A DNA stretch of 64,000 bases from Flavihumibacter fluvii (lineage in GTDB: Bacteria; Bacteroidota; Bacteroidia; Chitinophagales; Chitinophagaceae): the NCBI RefSeq assembly GCF_018595675.2, contig NZ_CP092333.1:644001-708000 (forward strand), given 5' to 3'. Positions 35,450-44,378 of the stretch are shown here, piece by piece (position 1 is the first letter of the stretch; each line of letters begins with the position of its first letter). A model generated the notes under the pieces. It worked only from the letters and a program-made list of their open reading frames with translations, did no database searches and had not been told where the DNA came from. The position numbers and the translations under genes are program-made.

Positions 35450-38400
35450 CTATTTGAAGGAAACATTTATTCCTAAGGTGATTGAACGCGATTTTGGATA
35501 ATAACCACCATTTCCACTATATGTCAGGTCAATAAATGCCGGTGTCGCAGAATTGTTTACGGTAGCTATTTCCGGATCCAGGCCCTTGTACGATGATATC
35601 ACAAAAAGGTTATTGCCACTCACGTAGGCACGCATGCTTTCAACGCCTTTAATTTTAGGCAGGTTGTACGACAGTGTCATACTTTCGAGTCGCAGGAAGC
35701 TGGCATTTTCCAACCAATAATCAGAAGGTGTTGGGTTATCCCTTAAACCACTGGTAACTGCTTCTTTGAGTGTATTTACTGAAGGCAGGTTATTGTAATT
35801 CGCCAGGTTCAGGTTGGTGTTATTAAATATCTTGATTCCTGACACACCACGTAAGAAAACATTCAATCCCCAGTTTTTATATACCAGGTTGGTGGTGATT
35901 CCATAATTGAATTTTGGATAAGGATCGATGTAGTTGTTTTTTGCTTCCAGGTAGTTCGTGGTCAGGCTGCCATCTTCTTTTTCAAACTGTGATAAACCCT
36001 CATCTGTTTTACCTACATAATGCGGCAGGTAAAAAGTGTAAGGAGATTTGCCTACAACCAGGAAGGTGATCGGATTGGCACTAAGGCCACGACCACTTGC
36101 TGAACCAACCGGGATATTATCTGTAGATAATTTCTGGCCATTCCAGGTTCCTGATAAGCTGGTTACCTTGGTGTCAATGGTTGTTATCTGACCGCCAAGG
36201 GACCATACCAGGTCATTGTTCCGGATGATATCCCCATTCAATTGTATTTCAACACCTTTGTTAGACAATGATCCTACGTTGGCCAGTACTGATGGCACAA
36301 AGTTTGGTGGAACCTGCACTGCATAAGTGAACAACAGGTTTTTTGTCTGGTCATTAAATACACTGACAGAACCTGTGATCCGGCTTTTAAGGAAAGAAAA
36401 TTCAACGCCAAGGTTCTTACCATGCCTTTCTTCCCAAACCAGGTCCGGGTTGGGGTTTTGGTTAGGGGTGAATCCAACAGGGAACATGTTATTGGCATTG
36501 GTAGGGTCATATGTAACACCGGCACTGGTTAATGTAGTCAATGTATTATATGCACCAATTGCATCCTGGTTTCCTACCACACCATAACCACCACTGATTT
36601 TTAGTTCATCCAACCAATCAACATCTTTCAGGAAAGATTCGCTCTTTAAACGCCATGCAGCTGATATGGACGGGAAATTGGCCCACCTGTTGTTTTCGCC
36701 GAATTTAGAGGAGCCATCCTTTCTTAAACTTGCAGTCAGGTAGTACTTTGAATTATAGTTATAGGTGGCCCTGGCCAAAAATGAGATGATTTTGTATTCT
36801 TCCTTATAGGAACTGACCGTATTCAGGCTCGCATTACCATTCTGCAAGGCATTATTCTGATTGGCATCAACTACAAATCCTTTGCCGCTTGCACTGTAAT
36901 TGTCATACGTATAGTAATTGTATTCATACACGCCGGTAGCTGTGAAATTGTGTTTATTGATACTTTTCAGGTAATTGAGGTGGATATCACCTTTCTTTGA
37001 GTCCCTGTTGGCCGTTGTTTTCCTTCCGCCATTCAGGTTATTGGCACCTGGTATAACCGGCAGGTAATAATTACCCTGGGTATTAAATTTGCTGAGCGAT
37101 CCTGTTACACCAACAGTAAGGTCCTTGAATAATTTATAGTTAACCGTTCCATATTCCAGGGTCAGTTTTTCCCTCACGGTATTGAGTATAGAGTTCTGGT
37201 ATATAACCGGGCTCTGGTAATTATACTGGTATACAGGGTTATCACTTCCGTCAGCTTGTTTAATCCTTATATATGGTGGAATTACATTGGCCCAGTTGAA
37301 AATATCCCGGTTAACTAATTCGCGATCTGTCGAAGTATTTACAACACCCAATTGTATACTCAGTTTTCCGTTCAATGCTTTTTGTTCGGCATTAAAGCGC
37401 AGTCCGAGTTGTTCCTTGCCAGTGTGTATTACAATTCCTTCATTGTTGAGGTAGTTAACTGAACCACGATAACTGAAATTATCAGTGCCACCTGAAATGG
37501 CTATGGTGTGGTTATGCGAATATCCTGTACGCAGGATAGCACCCACCCAGTCATTTGTAACCCCTTCACCACTATTATATGAATCATATGTAGATGGATC
37601 AACGCCGATCTTTTCTGCTTCAGTATAAAATTCAGGTGTGCTAAGTAATTCCGGCTTCCTGGCAACTTTTGAGGCTGATACAAAACCTGAATAATCTACC
37701 TGCATCCGGCCACTGCGACCTTTCCTGGTATTGATGATGATAACACCATTTGCACCACGTGAACCATAGATCGCGGTTGCAGATGCATCTTTCAATACAT
37801 CGTAAGAAATAATATCACCGGGAAGTATGTTTGAGATCTGGCTTACTTCATCCAGGATAACCCCATCCAAAACCAGCAATGGGCTTTGACCACCTGATAA
37901 AGAAGTCTGGCCGCGCAAACGCAGAATAACCTCAGAGTTGGGATCGCCATCTGCCCTGGTTATTACAAGTCCGGGTACTTTACCCTGGATCTGGTCCATC
38001 GGGTTAGTTACCAGACCCTGAGTGAAATCCTTTGAAGTAATGCTCGATACCGAGCCGGTTATGTCTTTTTTCCTAGCAGTTCCATACCCAACAACAACTA
38101 CATCATTCAGACCGGATGCATCCGGTTTCAAGGATACCGAGATAGTTGATTCTTTTTCAATATTTACTTCCTGGGAAGAAAACCCGACATAAGAAATAAC
38201 GAGGACTTTGGCATCATCTGCGACCTCAATAACAAATGAACCATCTGCATCAGTAGTCACAGCCTTGGAGGAACCCTTTACCTGTACGGTGGCTCCGGAC
38301 AGCGGCTCGCCTTTTTCATTGGTCACTTTACCGGAAATAACTTTATTGACAAGCGCTTCCTTGCCGGTAAAGGCCCCGTCGTTCTTTGATATAACAAAAA

Positions 38401-38749
38401 TACCGGATGCTTCTATAAAGCGGTATTTCAATCCCTCTTTCTCCAAAGTGGTGTTTAATACTTCAGTAACCGGCATTTCCTTTACATCAATCGTAATGGA
38501 ACGGCCTTTTGGAAGTATATCATTACTGTAAGTAAAGCGGTAATTGGTACTTTGTTCTATCGCTTTGAATAACCGCGTAAATTTGACCCCTTTTAAGGAA
38601 AGCGAGACCTTTTTATCCTGAGAATACACACCTGCACTTACGGAAATGGTACAGGTTAACAGTAAAACAGCAACAAAGTTCATAACCATAAGCAGTTTGG
38701 CTATTGGCGGTGCATCATACCCCCGCCAATAAGCATGATTTTTTTTCAT
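35450..38749 (-). CDS. SusC/RagA TonB-dependent transporter with STN domain
   Basis: A 1099-residue outer-membrane transporter. Order: signal/anchor ~20-42; STN domain ~48-120 (receives and passes the signal to FecR); carboxypeptidase-like domain ~138-208 ('VISGKVTNEKGEPLSGATV'); TonB plug from ~215 ('DVVVVGYGTARKKDITGSVS', 'VLDGVILDEVS', 'SATAIYGSRGANGVIIINTR'); then a 22-strand barrel ending in 'SRSITLGINVSFK' with terminal aromatic. It imports glycan fragments with SusD. The STN domain and the upstream sigma/FecR pair point to trans-envelope induction. Two hairpins lie in its 107-base leader. Confidence 0.96.
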   Translation of the reverse strand: MKKNHAYWRGYDAPPIAKLLMVMNFVAVLLLTCTISVSAGVYSQDKKVSLSLKGVKFTRLFKAIEQSTNYRFTYSNDILPKGRSITIDVKEMPVTEVLNTTLEKEGLKYRFIEASGIFVISKNDGAFTGKEALVNKVISGKVTNEKGEPLSGATVQVKGSSKAVTTDADGSFVIEVADDAKVLVISYVGFSSQEVNIEKESTISVSLKPDASGLNDVVVVGYGTARKKDITGSVSSITSKDFTQGLVTNPMDQIQGKVPGLVITRADGDPNSEVILRLRGQTSLSGGQSPLLVLDGVILDEVSQISNILPGDIISYDVLKDASATAIYGSRGANGVIIINTRKGRSGRMQVDYSGFVSASKVARKPELLSTPEFYTEAEKIGVDPSTYDSYNSGEGVTNDWVGAILRTGYSHNHTIAISGGTDNFSYRGSVNYLNNEGIVIHTGKEQLGLRFNAEQKALNGKLSIQLGVVNTSTDRELVNRDIFNWANVIPPYIRIKQADGSDNPVYQYNYQSPVIYQNSILNTVREKLTLEYGTVNYKLFKDLTVGVTGSLSKFNTQGNYYLPVIPGANNLNGGRKTTANRDSKKGDIHLNYLKSINKHNFTATGVYEYNYYTYDNYSASGKGFVVDANQNNALQNGNASLNTVSSYKEEYKIISFLARATYNYNSKYYLTASLRKDGSSKFGENNRWANFPSISAAWRLKSESFLKDVDWLDELKISGGYGVVGNQDAIGAYNTLTTLTSAGVTYDPTNANNMFPVGFTPNQNPNPDLVWEERHGKNLGVEFSFLKSRITGSVSVFNDQTKNLLFTYAVQVPPNFVPSVLANVGSLSNKGVEIQLNGDIIRNNDLVWSLGGQITTIDTKVTSLSGTWNGQKLSTDNIPVGSASGRGLSANPITFLVVGKSPYTFYLPHYVGKTDEGLSQFEKEDGSLTTNYLEAKNNYIDPYPKFNYGITTNLVYKNWGLNVFLRGVSGIKIFNNTNLNLANYNNLPSVNTLKEAVTSGLRDNPTPSDYWLENASFLRLESMTLSYNLPKIKGVESMRAYVSGNNLFVISSYKGLDPEIATVNNSATPAFIDLTYSGNGGYYPKSRSITLGINVSFK

Positions 38750-38770
38750 ACCTTTAATTGGTTTTTTTTA

Positions 38771-38812
38771 TTAAAAAACTGAAACAGCAGTTAGTTTTAT
38801 CAAACTGTTTCA
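38771..38812 (-). terminator. terminator-like hairpin in the susC leader
   Basis: TGAAACAG (38805-38812 on the minus strand) pairs with CTGTTTCA (38780-38787) and is followed by GTTTTTTAA. It ends only about 21 bases before the susC start, so it would act as an attenuator of susC or as the end of the fecR transcript. Confidence 0.72.
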
Positions 38813-38823
38813 AAGTGTTGAAC

Positions 38824-38856
38824 AACAGGGGGGATGTCCCCACATCCTTCCCTGTT
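38824..38856 (-). other. strong GC-rich hairpin directly after fecR
   Basis: AACAGGG (38824-38830) pairs with CCCTGTT (38850-38856), and the inner GGATG (38832-38836) with CATCC (38843-38847). It starts at the base next to the fecR stop codon and has no T run. It could protect or process the fecR mRNA end, or fold together with the next hairpin. Confidence 0.7.
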
Positions 38857-39948
38857 TTATTTTACAATTTTTATTGTTGTTATATTTCCTGGTACTACAT
38901 CATAGTGGAATTTCCTTGATTCTTTCAGCACATCCAGCACCATTTCAAGGCTTTCTTTTTCAAAGGTTCCGGTGAAGCGGTAGTGTTTGATAGCATCATC
39001 ACCAAACTCAACTTTTATTCCATACCAACGCTCCAGCAGAACTGCAATGTCCTGCAGCGCATCATCATTAAAAATTAATTTGTTATCAATCCAGCCTACT
39101 TCTTTAAGGTCACCCATTTCGGTTTTTTCAAGTGGTGTTACCCAATGATCTGTAGTATCCTTCAGCTTTTTCGAATTTCCGGTAGACGCTTGATGTATTT
39201 CGGCAGTTTCTTTTTCCCAATGAATTTTTTGGTTTGGCTGGAGTATTAATTTTCGGCCATTTTCCTGGTTTAACGTGATCTCAACACGGCCCCTGAGTAA
39301 TGACGTCTCTGTTTTACCTTCGCCGGTATATGCTTTCACGTTAAAGGCTGTACCCAGGGCTTTAATATCCATTGCAGTAGTGTGTACAATGAAAGGCAGT
39401 TCCTTATTATGTTTTACATCGAAAAAGGCTTCGCCTTCCAGGAAAATATCCCTTGAAGAAATACCATAGGTCCCATTGATCTGCACATGGCTTCCGGCAT
39501 TCAGGATTACTATGGACCCATCCGGCAACTGAAAATTTTTCCGCTCGCCATAGGTTGCTTCGAAGGATTTCGATGGGATTGTATTTTTCACTTCCTGTTT
39601 ATCAAGGAATAAGTAGCCTAATAATAGTACTGCTGCCACTGAACCGGCCAGTTTCAATACTATTGAAACCAGCTTGCCGGTCTTATTACCACCAGACTCC
39701 GTCATTGGCACTATATGCGGCCCTTCCGATTGTGTAAGCCGGCTAACCAGCATGGCCTCCTGTTCCTCCCTGTCGTTTAGTGCCAGTGCACAATAAAGAT
39801 CCAGATAGGCTTGCTTGGCAGTTTCAACCAGCAACTGTTGCTCAGGGTTTTCCCTGATATAAGCCTCCCAGCGAAGTATATCCTCGTAATTGTCGTTTTT
39901 ACAGTAACTGATAAAAGACTCATCAGCTAATAAATCTTCAATATTCAT
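38857..39948 (-). CDS. FecR-family anti-sigma factor
   Basis: A 363-residue inner-membrane protein: a cytoplasmic N-terminal helical sigma-binding domain (~1-85), one transmembrane segment (~92-116, 'LVSIVLKLAGSVAAVLLLGYL'-like stretch), a periplasmic FecR domain (~128-235; 'YGERKNFQLPDGSIVILNAGS', 'AFFDVKHNKELPFIVHTT', 'KALGTAFNVKAY') and a C-terminal DUF4974/STN-like domain (~285-363; 'LEMVLDVLKES', 'TIKIVK'). It holds the ECF sigma factor until the STN domain of SusC signals ligand. It lies 105 bases after the sigma gene. Confidence 0.95.
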   Translation of the reverse strand: MNIEDLLADESFISYCKNDNYEDILRWEAYIRENPEQQLLVETAKQAYLDLYCALALNDREEQEAMLVSRLTQSEGPHIVPMTESGGNKTGKLVSIVLKLAGSVAAVLLLGYLFLDKQEVKNTIPSKSFEATYGERKNFQLPDGSIVILNAGSHVQINGTYGISSRDIFLEGEAFFDVKHNKELPFIVHTTAMDIKALGTAFNVKAYTGEGKTETSLLRGRVEITLNQENGRKLILQPNQKIHWEKETAEIHQASTGNSKKLKDTTDHWVTPLEKTEMGDLKEVGWIDNKLIFNDDALQDIAVLLERWYGIKVEFGDDAIKHYRFTGTFEKESLEMVLDVLKESRKFHYDVVPGNITTIKIVK

Positions 39949-40053
39949 TTTAACTGGTTAAATAGGAAAGTCTATTAAATAGGATGGTTGTAATAAAGAG
40001 GAGAGGGGTGCCTTGTATTTTTACCCTTTGAAACCAAGATAAATGCCGAATTG

Positions 40054-40680
40054 TTAAAAATCAGCCAGTATGAGATAATATTGAGCTATAATTGCGGCGA
40101 ATAGGACAGATAGCGCTGCGCCATAAATGCCTTGCTCTTTTTCAATATTTAATTTCAGTTTCTTTAAAGCCTCATGTATTTTATTATATACAGTACGATG
40201 GGTAAGTCCGGTTTTTTCTACGATCTCATCATAATTCAGCCCTTCATAGAACTTCATTACGATCAATTCCTTCTGCCTGGGGGGCAGGTTGTTGATATAA
40301 TTCAGGAGGAGTTCTTGCAGTTTCGTTTGATCCTGGCAGGCAATAAGATGTTCTTCAGGGGAAGGCAAATGTTCAATGGAAACATTGCTCCAGGCAAGTT
40401 CCAGCCTGCTGGATTTTTCGGTCCTTATGCCATCTGCAGCCAGCCTGCGCAGGAATGAATTGATCAGGTAAGACCGCACATTATTAGCTTCCTGTATGGT
40501 TTCCCTTTTTTCCCATAAATACAAAAACTGTTGTTGAATCGCATCTTTTACAAGGTGTGGGTCTTTAATCCTTTTCAATCCAATAAAGAGCAGGCTATGG
40601 TAATATTTTCTATAGAGCACCAGGAACATTTCCCGATCTCCACCTAACATGCCCCTCCACAATATCTCATCGGTATACAT
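40054..40680 (-). CDS. ECF-type RNA polymerase sigma factor with hydrophobic C-terminal tail
   Basis: A 208-residue ECF sigma factor. Region 2 is at ~12-75 ('DREMFLVLYRKYYHSLLFIG', 'DAIQQQFLYLWEKRE'); region 4 at ~120-175 ('LPPRQKELIVMKFYEGLNYDEI', seen as 'RQKELIVMKFYEGLNYDEI', and 'LTHRTVYNKIHEALKKLK'). The last ~22 residues ('YGAALSVLFAAIIAQYYLIL') are strongly hydrophobic, an unusual extension that could anchor it at the membrane. It probably directs transcription of the susC operon under FecR control. Upstream (40681-40910) is a promoter region with a palindrome and no other gene. Confidence 0.93.
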   Translation of the reverse strand: MYTDEILWRGMLGGDREMFLVLYRKYYHSLLFIGLKRIKDPHLVKDAIQQQFLYLWEKRETIQEANNVRSYLINSFLRRLAADGIRTEKSSRLELAWSNVSIEHLPSPEEHLIACQDQTKLQELLLNYINNLPPRQKELIVMKFYEGLNYDEIVEKTGLTHRTVYNKIHEALKKLKLNIEKEQGIYGAALSVLFAAIIAQYYLILADF

Positions 40681-40691
40681 AAACTGTCTAC

Positions 40692-40710
40692 AGATTGTTT
40701 AAACCAATCT
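40692..40710. promoter_or_regulatory. 19-base palindrome upstream of the sigma gene
   Basis: AGATTG (40692-40697) and CAATCT (40705-40710) are perfect inverted arms around TTTAAAC, whose core overlaps the palindrome GTTTAAAC. It lies 11 bases upstream of the sigma factor start and could be an operator or affect initiation. No cognate regulator is proven. Confidence 0.4.
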
Positions 40711-40910
40711 ATTAAATGACTTTTCCAATGTAGCCTTTTGTTTTAGAATCGGATGACTTATTATTTGCACGGTTTGAAATTATATTAATAAGTAATATTG
40801 GACAGGCGCTATGCCGGCCTTTCAATTAAGCCGGCAAACCCCCATCTCCTTTATAAGCAGCAATAGGCTGATATTCCTGCATCGCTTATTTTTATATCTC
40901 ATATTAATTA

Positions 40911-41243
40911 TTGATGAAGTCATGCATTTTTACCTTTCATACCCAAATGGTCTTTGCTGCCTTACTGTCCTCATGTGGAAAGGCAAAGGTGGAAATTGTG
41001 CCGTCATCAAAAATTGCCAATACCACTTTCAATTTCCACGTGGACCGGAATGCTTTATTGCCGCAGGATATAATCAATTCCCTCCCTGAGGTGGTGGATA
41101 TACTTGCACTACATCTGGATGCTTCCCAAAGAAAGGATTTCCAGCAAAGGAATATCCTGAACCAGGAGGTATACCTGAAAAACTACCTGTCCAGCAGGAT
41201 CGCCTGGCCGGATACTATTATTAACAGCAGCCGTTTTGACTAA
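40911..41243 (+). CDS. possible small lipoprotein, unknown function
   Basis: A 110-codon frame whose start region reads as a lipoprotein signal ('MVFAALLSSCGKAK', Cys at ~22 of the long form; the ATG at 40947 would give a short signal). The rest ('FNFHVDRNALLPQDIINSLP', 'YLKNYLSSRIAWPDTII') has ordinary bacterial composition but no family I know. It lies in the 663-base gap between the sigma gene (minus) and the GH29 gene (+), 100 bases before the latter. It may be a real gene or chance; if it is not coding, the gap 40681-41343 holds only promoter sequence. Confidence 0.45.
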   Translation: MMKSCIFTFHTQMVFAALLSSCGKAKVEIVPSSKIANTTFNFHVDRNALLPQDIINSLPEVVDILALHLDASQRKDFQQRNILNQEVYLKNYLSSRIAWPDTIINSSRFD

Positions 41244-41343
41244 GTTTCAGGTAAAATATAGTAAGTTGTCCGGCCTGAGGACCTCATTTATTGGAGTAAT
41301 TTCAATGCCGGTAAATTTTTTTATTTGATGATAAATTACTGTT

Positions 41344-42672
41344 ATGCGTAAGATTTTTTTTGCTTTGCTGGCGTTTTTCCAGGTGGCGTCTGCCAGTGCG
41401 CAGCACTATACTCCTTCGGCTGCGAACATCTCCGCCCGCACCCAGTTCCAGGACAATAAGTATGGGATGTTCATTCATTGGGGACTATCGAGTATGCTTG
41501 CCGACGGTGAATGGGTGATGAATAACCGGAACATCCGGGTTGAAGATTATAAACGCTTATTACATGCATTTAACCCGGCGGACTTTGATGCAGCACAATG
41601 GGTGTCCACTGCAAAAAAAGCGGGCATGAAATACATTGTATTTATTACCCGGCACCATGATGGTTTTTCCAATTGGGATACTAAATATTCCGACTGGAAG
41701 ATTACCAATACGCCTTATGGTAAAGACGTGTTGCGGCAGTTGGCGGATGAATGTAAAAAACAGGGCATGAAACTGGGCCTTTATTATTCTACGCTCGACT
41801 GGTCGCGGGATGATTATCCGTATGAAACAGGGCGGACTGGACAGAAAGCAGGGCGCTCGAAGAAAAGTGATTATTCATCCTACCTGCAGTTCATGAAAAA
41901 CCAGTTGACCGAATTGCTCACCAATTATGGTGAAGTGATGTCTATCTGGTTTGATGGACATTGGGATCAGACCAATCCAGAAGGCCATGCCAACAGGGAT
42001 TCGCGGATTGATTGGAAGTACGAAGAAATCTATGGACTGATCCATCAATTGCAACCGCAATGTATGATTGGTAACAACCACCACCTTTCACCTATCAATG
42101 GCGAGGATTTCCAAATGTTTGAAAGGGACCTTCCGGGAGAGAATAAATCGGGGCTCAGTTTCCAGAAAGCTTCTGCCCAGGTGCCGCTGGAAACCTGTGA
42201 AACCATAAATGGCGCCTGGGGTTATAATATTACCGACAGGAATTTCAAAACTGTTGAACAGATCATCCACTTGCTGGTGGGTGCAGCCGGCAGGAATGCC
42301 AACCTCTTGTTGAACGTTGGACCAATGCCAACCGGGCTGATCCAGCCAGAATTTGTGGATTCTTTGGGAGCAGCCGGCAAATGGATACAAGCACATGGCG
42401 AAAGTATATATGGTACACGCGGCGGACCATTGGTACCGCAGACCTGGGGTGTAACAACAAAAAAGGATAAACGCATTTTTATCCATTTCTTTAAGCCACC
42501 AACCGGAAATATGGTTTTCATGCCAGGCTTCACTGAAAAAATGCTTTCCGCCAGATTATTTGGTTCAGGCAAGACAGTGAAGTTCACCCAAATGAAAGAG
42601 GGGCTTTTAGTGAATGTGAACGATGTTGAAATAACAGGACCAGATACGATTGTTGAATTAACCATAAAATAG
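41344..42672 (+). CDS. GH29 alpha-L-fucosidase, secreted
   Basis: A 442-residue enzyme with a signal peptide ending 'ASASAQ' (~20). The GH29 barrel is complete: 'KYGMFIHWGLSS' (His45), 'YIVFITRHHDGFSNWDTK' (His104/105), 'GLYYSTLDW' and 'VMSIWFDGHWDQ' with the nucleophile Asp204, then 'NLLLNVGPMPTG'. GH29 retains configuration and releases alpha-L-fucose from glycans in the periplasm or outside. A short C-terminal beta domain follows. It starts the + strand group with the GMC, Gfo/Idh/MocA and AraC genes (9, 9 and 17 bases apart), so fucose or a fucosylated sugar may be the substrate of the oxidation that follows. Confidence 0.95.
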   Translation: MRKIFFALLAFFQVASASAQHYTPSAANISARTQFQDNKYGMFIHWGLSSMLADGEWVMNNRNIRVEDYKRLLHAFNPADFDAAQWVSTAKKAGMKYIVFITRHHDGFSNWDTKYSDWKITNTPYGKDVLRQLADECKKQGMKLGLYYSTLDWSRDDYPYETGRTGQKAGRSKKSDYSSYLQFMKNQLTELLTNYGEVMSIWFDGHWDQTNPEGHANRDSRIDWKYEEIYGLIHQLQPQCMIGNNHHLSPINGEDFQMFERDLPGENKSGLSFQKASAQVPLETCETINGAWGYNITDRNFKTVEQIIHLLVGAAGRNANLLLNVGPMPTGLIQPEFVDSLGAAGKWIQAHGESIYGTRGGPLVPQTWGVTTKKDKRIFIHFFKPPTGNMVFMPGFTEKMLSARLFGSGKTVKFTQMKEGLLVNVNDVEITGPDTIVELTIK

Positions 42673-42680
42673 AAATCTTC

Positions 42681-44369
42681 ATGCCAACCATCTATGATGC
42701 CATTGTGATCGGGTCCGGAATCAGTGGGGGCTGGGCCGCCAAGGAACTTTGTGAGAAGGGGTTAAAAACACTCTTGCTGGAAAGAGGAAAGCAGGTGGAA
42801 CATCTTAAAGATTATCCCACAGCCACCCAACATCCCTGGGAATTCCCCCGCAGGGGCAGGCTTCCACTGGAAACACTTCAGGAAAATCCAATTGTAGCAC
42901 GTTGTTATGCATTCAATGATACCAGCGACCATTTTTTTGTAAAGGATAAAGAGCACCCATATATACAGGAGAAACCTTATGATTGGATCCGCGGCTACCA
43001 GGTTGGTGGAAAATCATTGCTCTGGGCCCGTGCAACACAACGCTGGAGCAAATATGATTTTGAAGGTCCGGCCCGGGATGGATTTGCTGTGGACTGGCCA
43101 ATCAGGTATGAAGACATTGCACCCTGGTATAGCCATGTGGAATTATTTGCAGGGATCAGTGGCAATAAAGACGGGTTGGATACTTTGCCCGATAGTGAAT
43201 TCCTGCCTGCCTGGGAAATGAATATCGTTGAGAAGGACATGCAGAAAAAAATCATGGCACGCTTCAAGGACCGTCACGTTGTACAAGGCCGATGTGCACA
43301 TCTTACGGAGCCTAAGGAAATCCATTTGCAACAGGGCCGGGGTAAATGCCAGGCCCGGAGTATGTGTGAACGGGGTTGTCCATTTGGGGGATATTTCAGT
43401 TCTAATTCTTCTACCATTCCCTGGGCCGCAAAAACCGGCAACCTCACCCTGCGTCCCGATTCTGTCGTGCATTCCATCATCTATGATGATAAAAAAGGGA
43501 AGGCAAGTGGTGTCAGGGTAGTAGATGCACATACCAAAGAAATGACAGAATATTTTGCAAAAGTCATTTTTGTAAACGCCGCTACCTTAAATACAAACTT
43601 GATTTTACTGAATTCGACCTCTTCCCGTTTCCCAAATGGTTTGGGCAATGACAATGACTTGCTGGGAAAATATATTGCTTTCCATAACTACCGGGGAACC
43701 CTGAACGCAACTATGGATGGATATGAAAATGATTATTATTTTGGCCGGCGGCCAACTGCGCCAATGATGCCTAACTTCAGGAATGTTCACAAACAGGAAA
43801 TGGATTTTTTAAGGGGCTATATGACTTTTTATTCTGCCGGAAGGGCGGGCTGGGGGCATGATGTACCTGGCGAATCGATTGGTGCTGCTTTTAAGGAAGG
43901 TACCGCTGAAGCCGGACCATGGGGCGTTTTCATGATGATGCAGGGTGAAACGATCCCTAAGGTCACTAACCAGGTGAGCCTGGACAAAAACCAGAAAGAC
44001 CAGTGGGGAATTCCCTTGTTATCAGTTCGGGTAGACTATGATGATAATGATGAAAAAATATTAAAGGATTTCCTGGCACAGGGTGCTGAAATGCTGGATG
44101 CGGCAGGCTGTAAGAATATCAGGTCGAATGACAGCAAGCAGGCCCCCGGGCTAGATATCCACGAAATGGGCGGCGTGCGGATGGGTAAGGATCCCAAAAC
44201 ATCTTTGCTGAATAAGTGGAACCAGTTACACCAATGTGAAAATGTATTTGTTACCGATGGGGCCTGCATGGTGTCTACCAGTACACAAAATCCATCCCTT
44301 ACATTTATGGCGATCACTGCACGTGCGGCCAATCATGCCATTGAAGAATTAAAAAAAAGAAACCTCTAA
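42681..44369 (+). CDS. GMC oxidoreductase, FAD-dependent sugar dehydrogenase-like
   Basis: A 562-residue flavoprotein with the N-terminal FAD-binding fold 'AIVIGSGISGGWAAKEL' (GxGxxG at residues 11-16) and, late, 'DIHEMGGVRMG' (catalytic His) and 'TSTQNPSLTFMAITARAANHA' read as 'TSTQNPSLTFMAITARA' (Asn/Pro of the GMC active site). A Cys-rich stretch 'GKCQARSMCERGCPFGG' resembles the FAD subunits of gluconate-2-/glucoside-3-dehydrogenases, which pass electrons to cytochromes. There is no signal peptide. Oxidation of a sugar hydroxyl (for example to a 3-keto-sugar) is inference from the family and from the adjacent Gfo/Idh/MocA gene. Confidence 0.9.
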   Translation: MPTIYDAIVIGSGISGGWAAKELCEKGLKTLLLERGKQVEHLKDYPTATQHPWEFPRRGRLPLETLQENPIVARCYAFNDTSDHFFVKDKEHPYIQEKPYDWIRGYQVGGKSLLWARATQRWSKYDFEGPARDGFAVDWPIRYEDIAPWYSHVELFAGISGNKDGLDTLPDSEFLPAWEMNIVEKDMQKKIMARFKDRHVVQGRCAHLTEPKEIHLQQGRGKCQARSMCERGCPFGGYFSSNSSTIPWAAKTGNLTLRPDSVVHSIIYDDKKGKASGVRVVDAHTKEMTEYFAKVIFVNAATLNTNLILLNSTSSRFPNGLGNDNDLLGKYIAFHNYRGTLNATMDGYENDYYFGRRPTAPMMPNFRNVHKQEMDFLRGYMTFYSAGRAGWGHDVPGESIGAAFKEGTAEAGPWGVFMMMQGETIPKVTNQVSLDKNQKDQWGIPLLSVRVDYDDNDEKILKDFLAQGAEMLDAAGCKNIRSNDSKQAPGLDIHEMGGVRMGKDPKTSLLNKWNQLHQCENVFVTDGACMVSTSTQNPSLTFMAITARAANHAIEELKKRNL

Positions 44370-44378
44370 TTTGAACAC

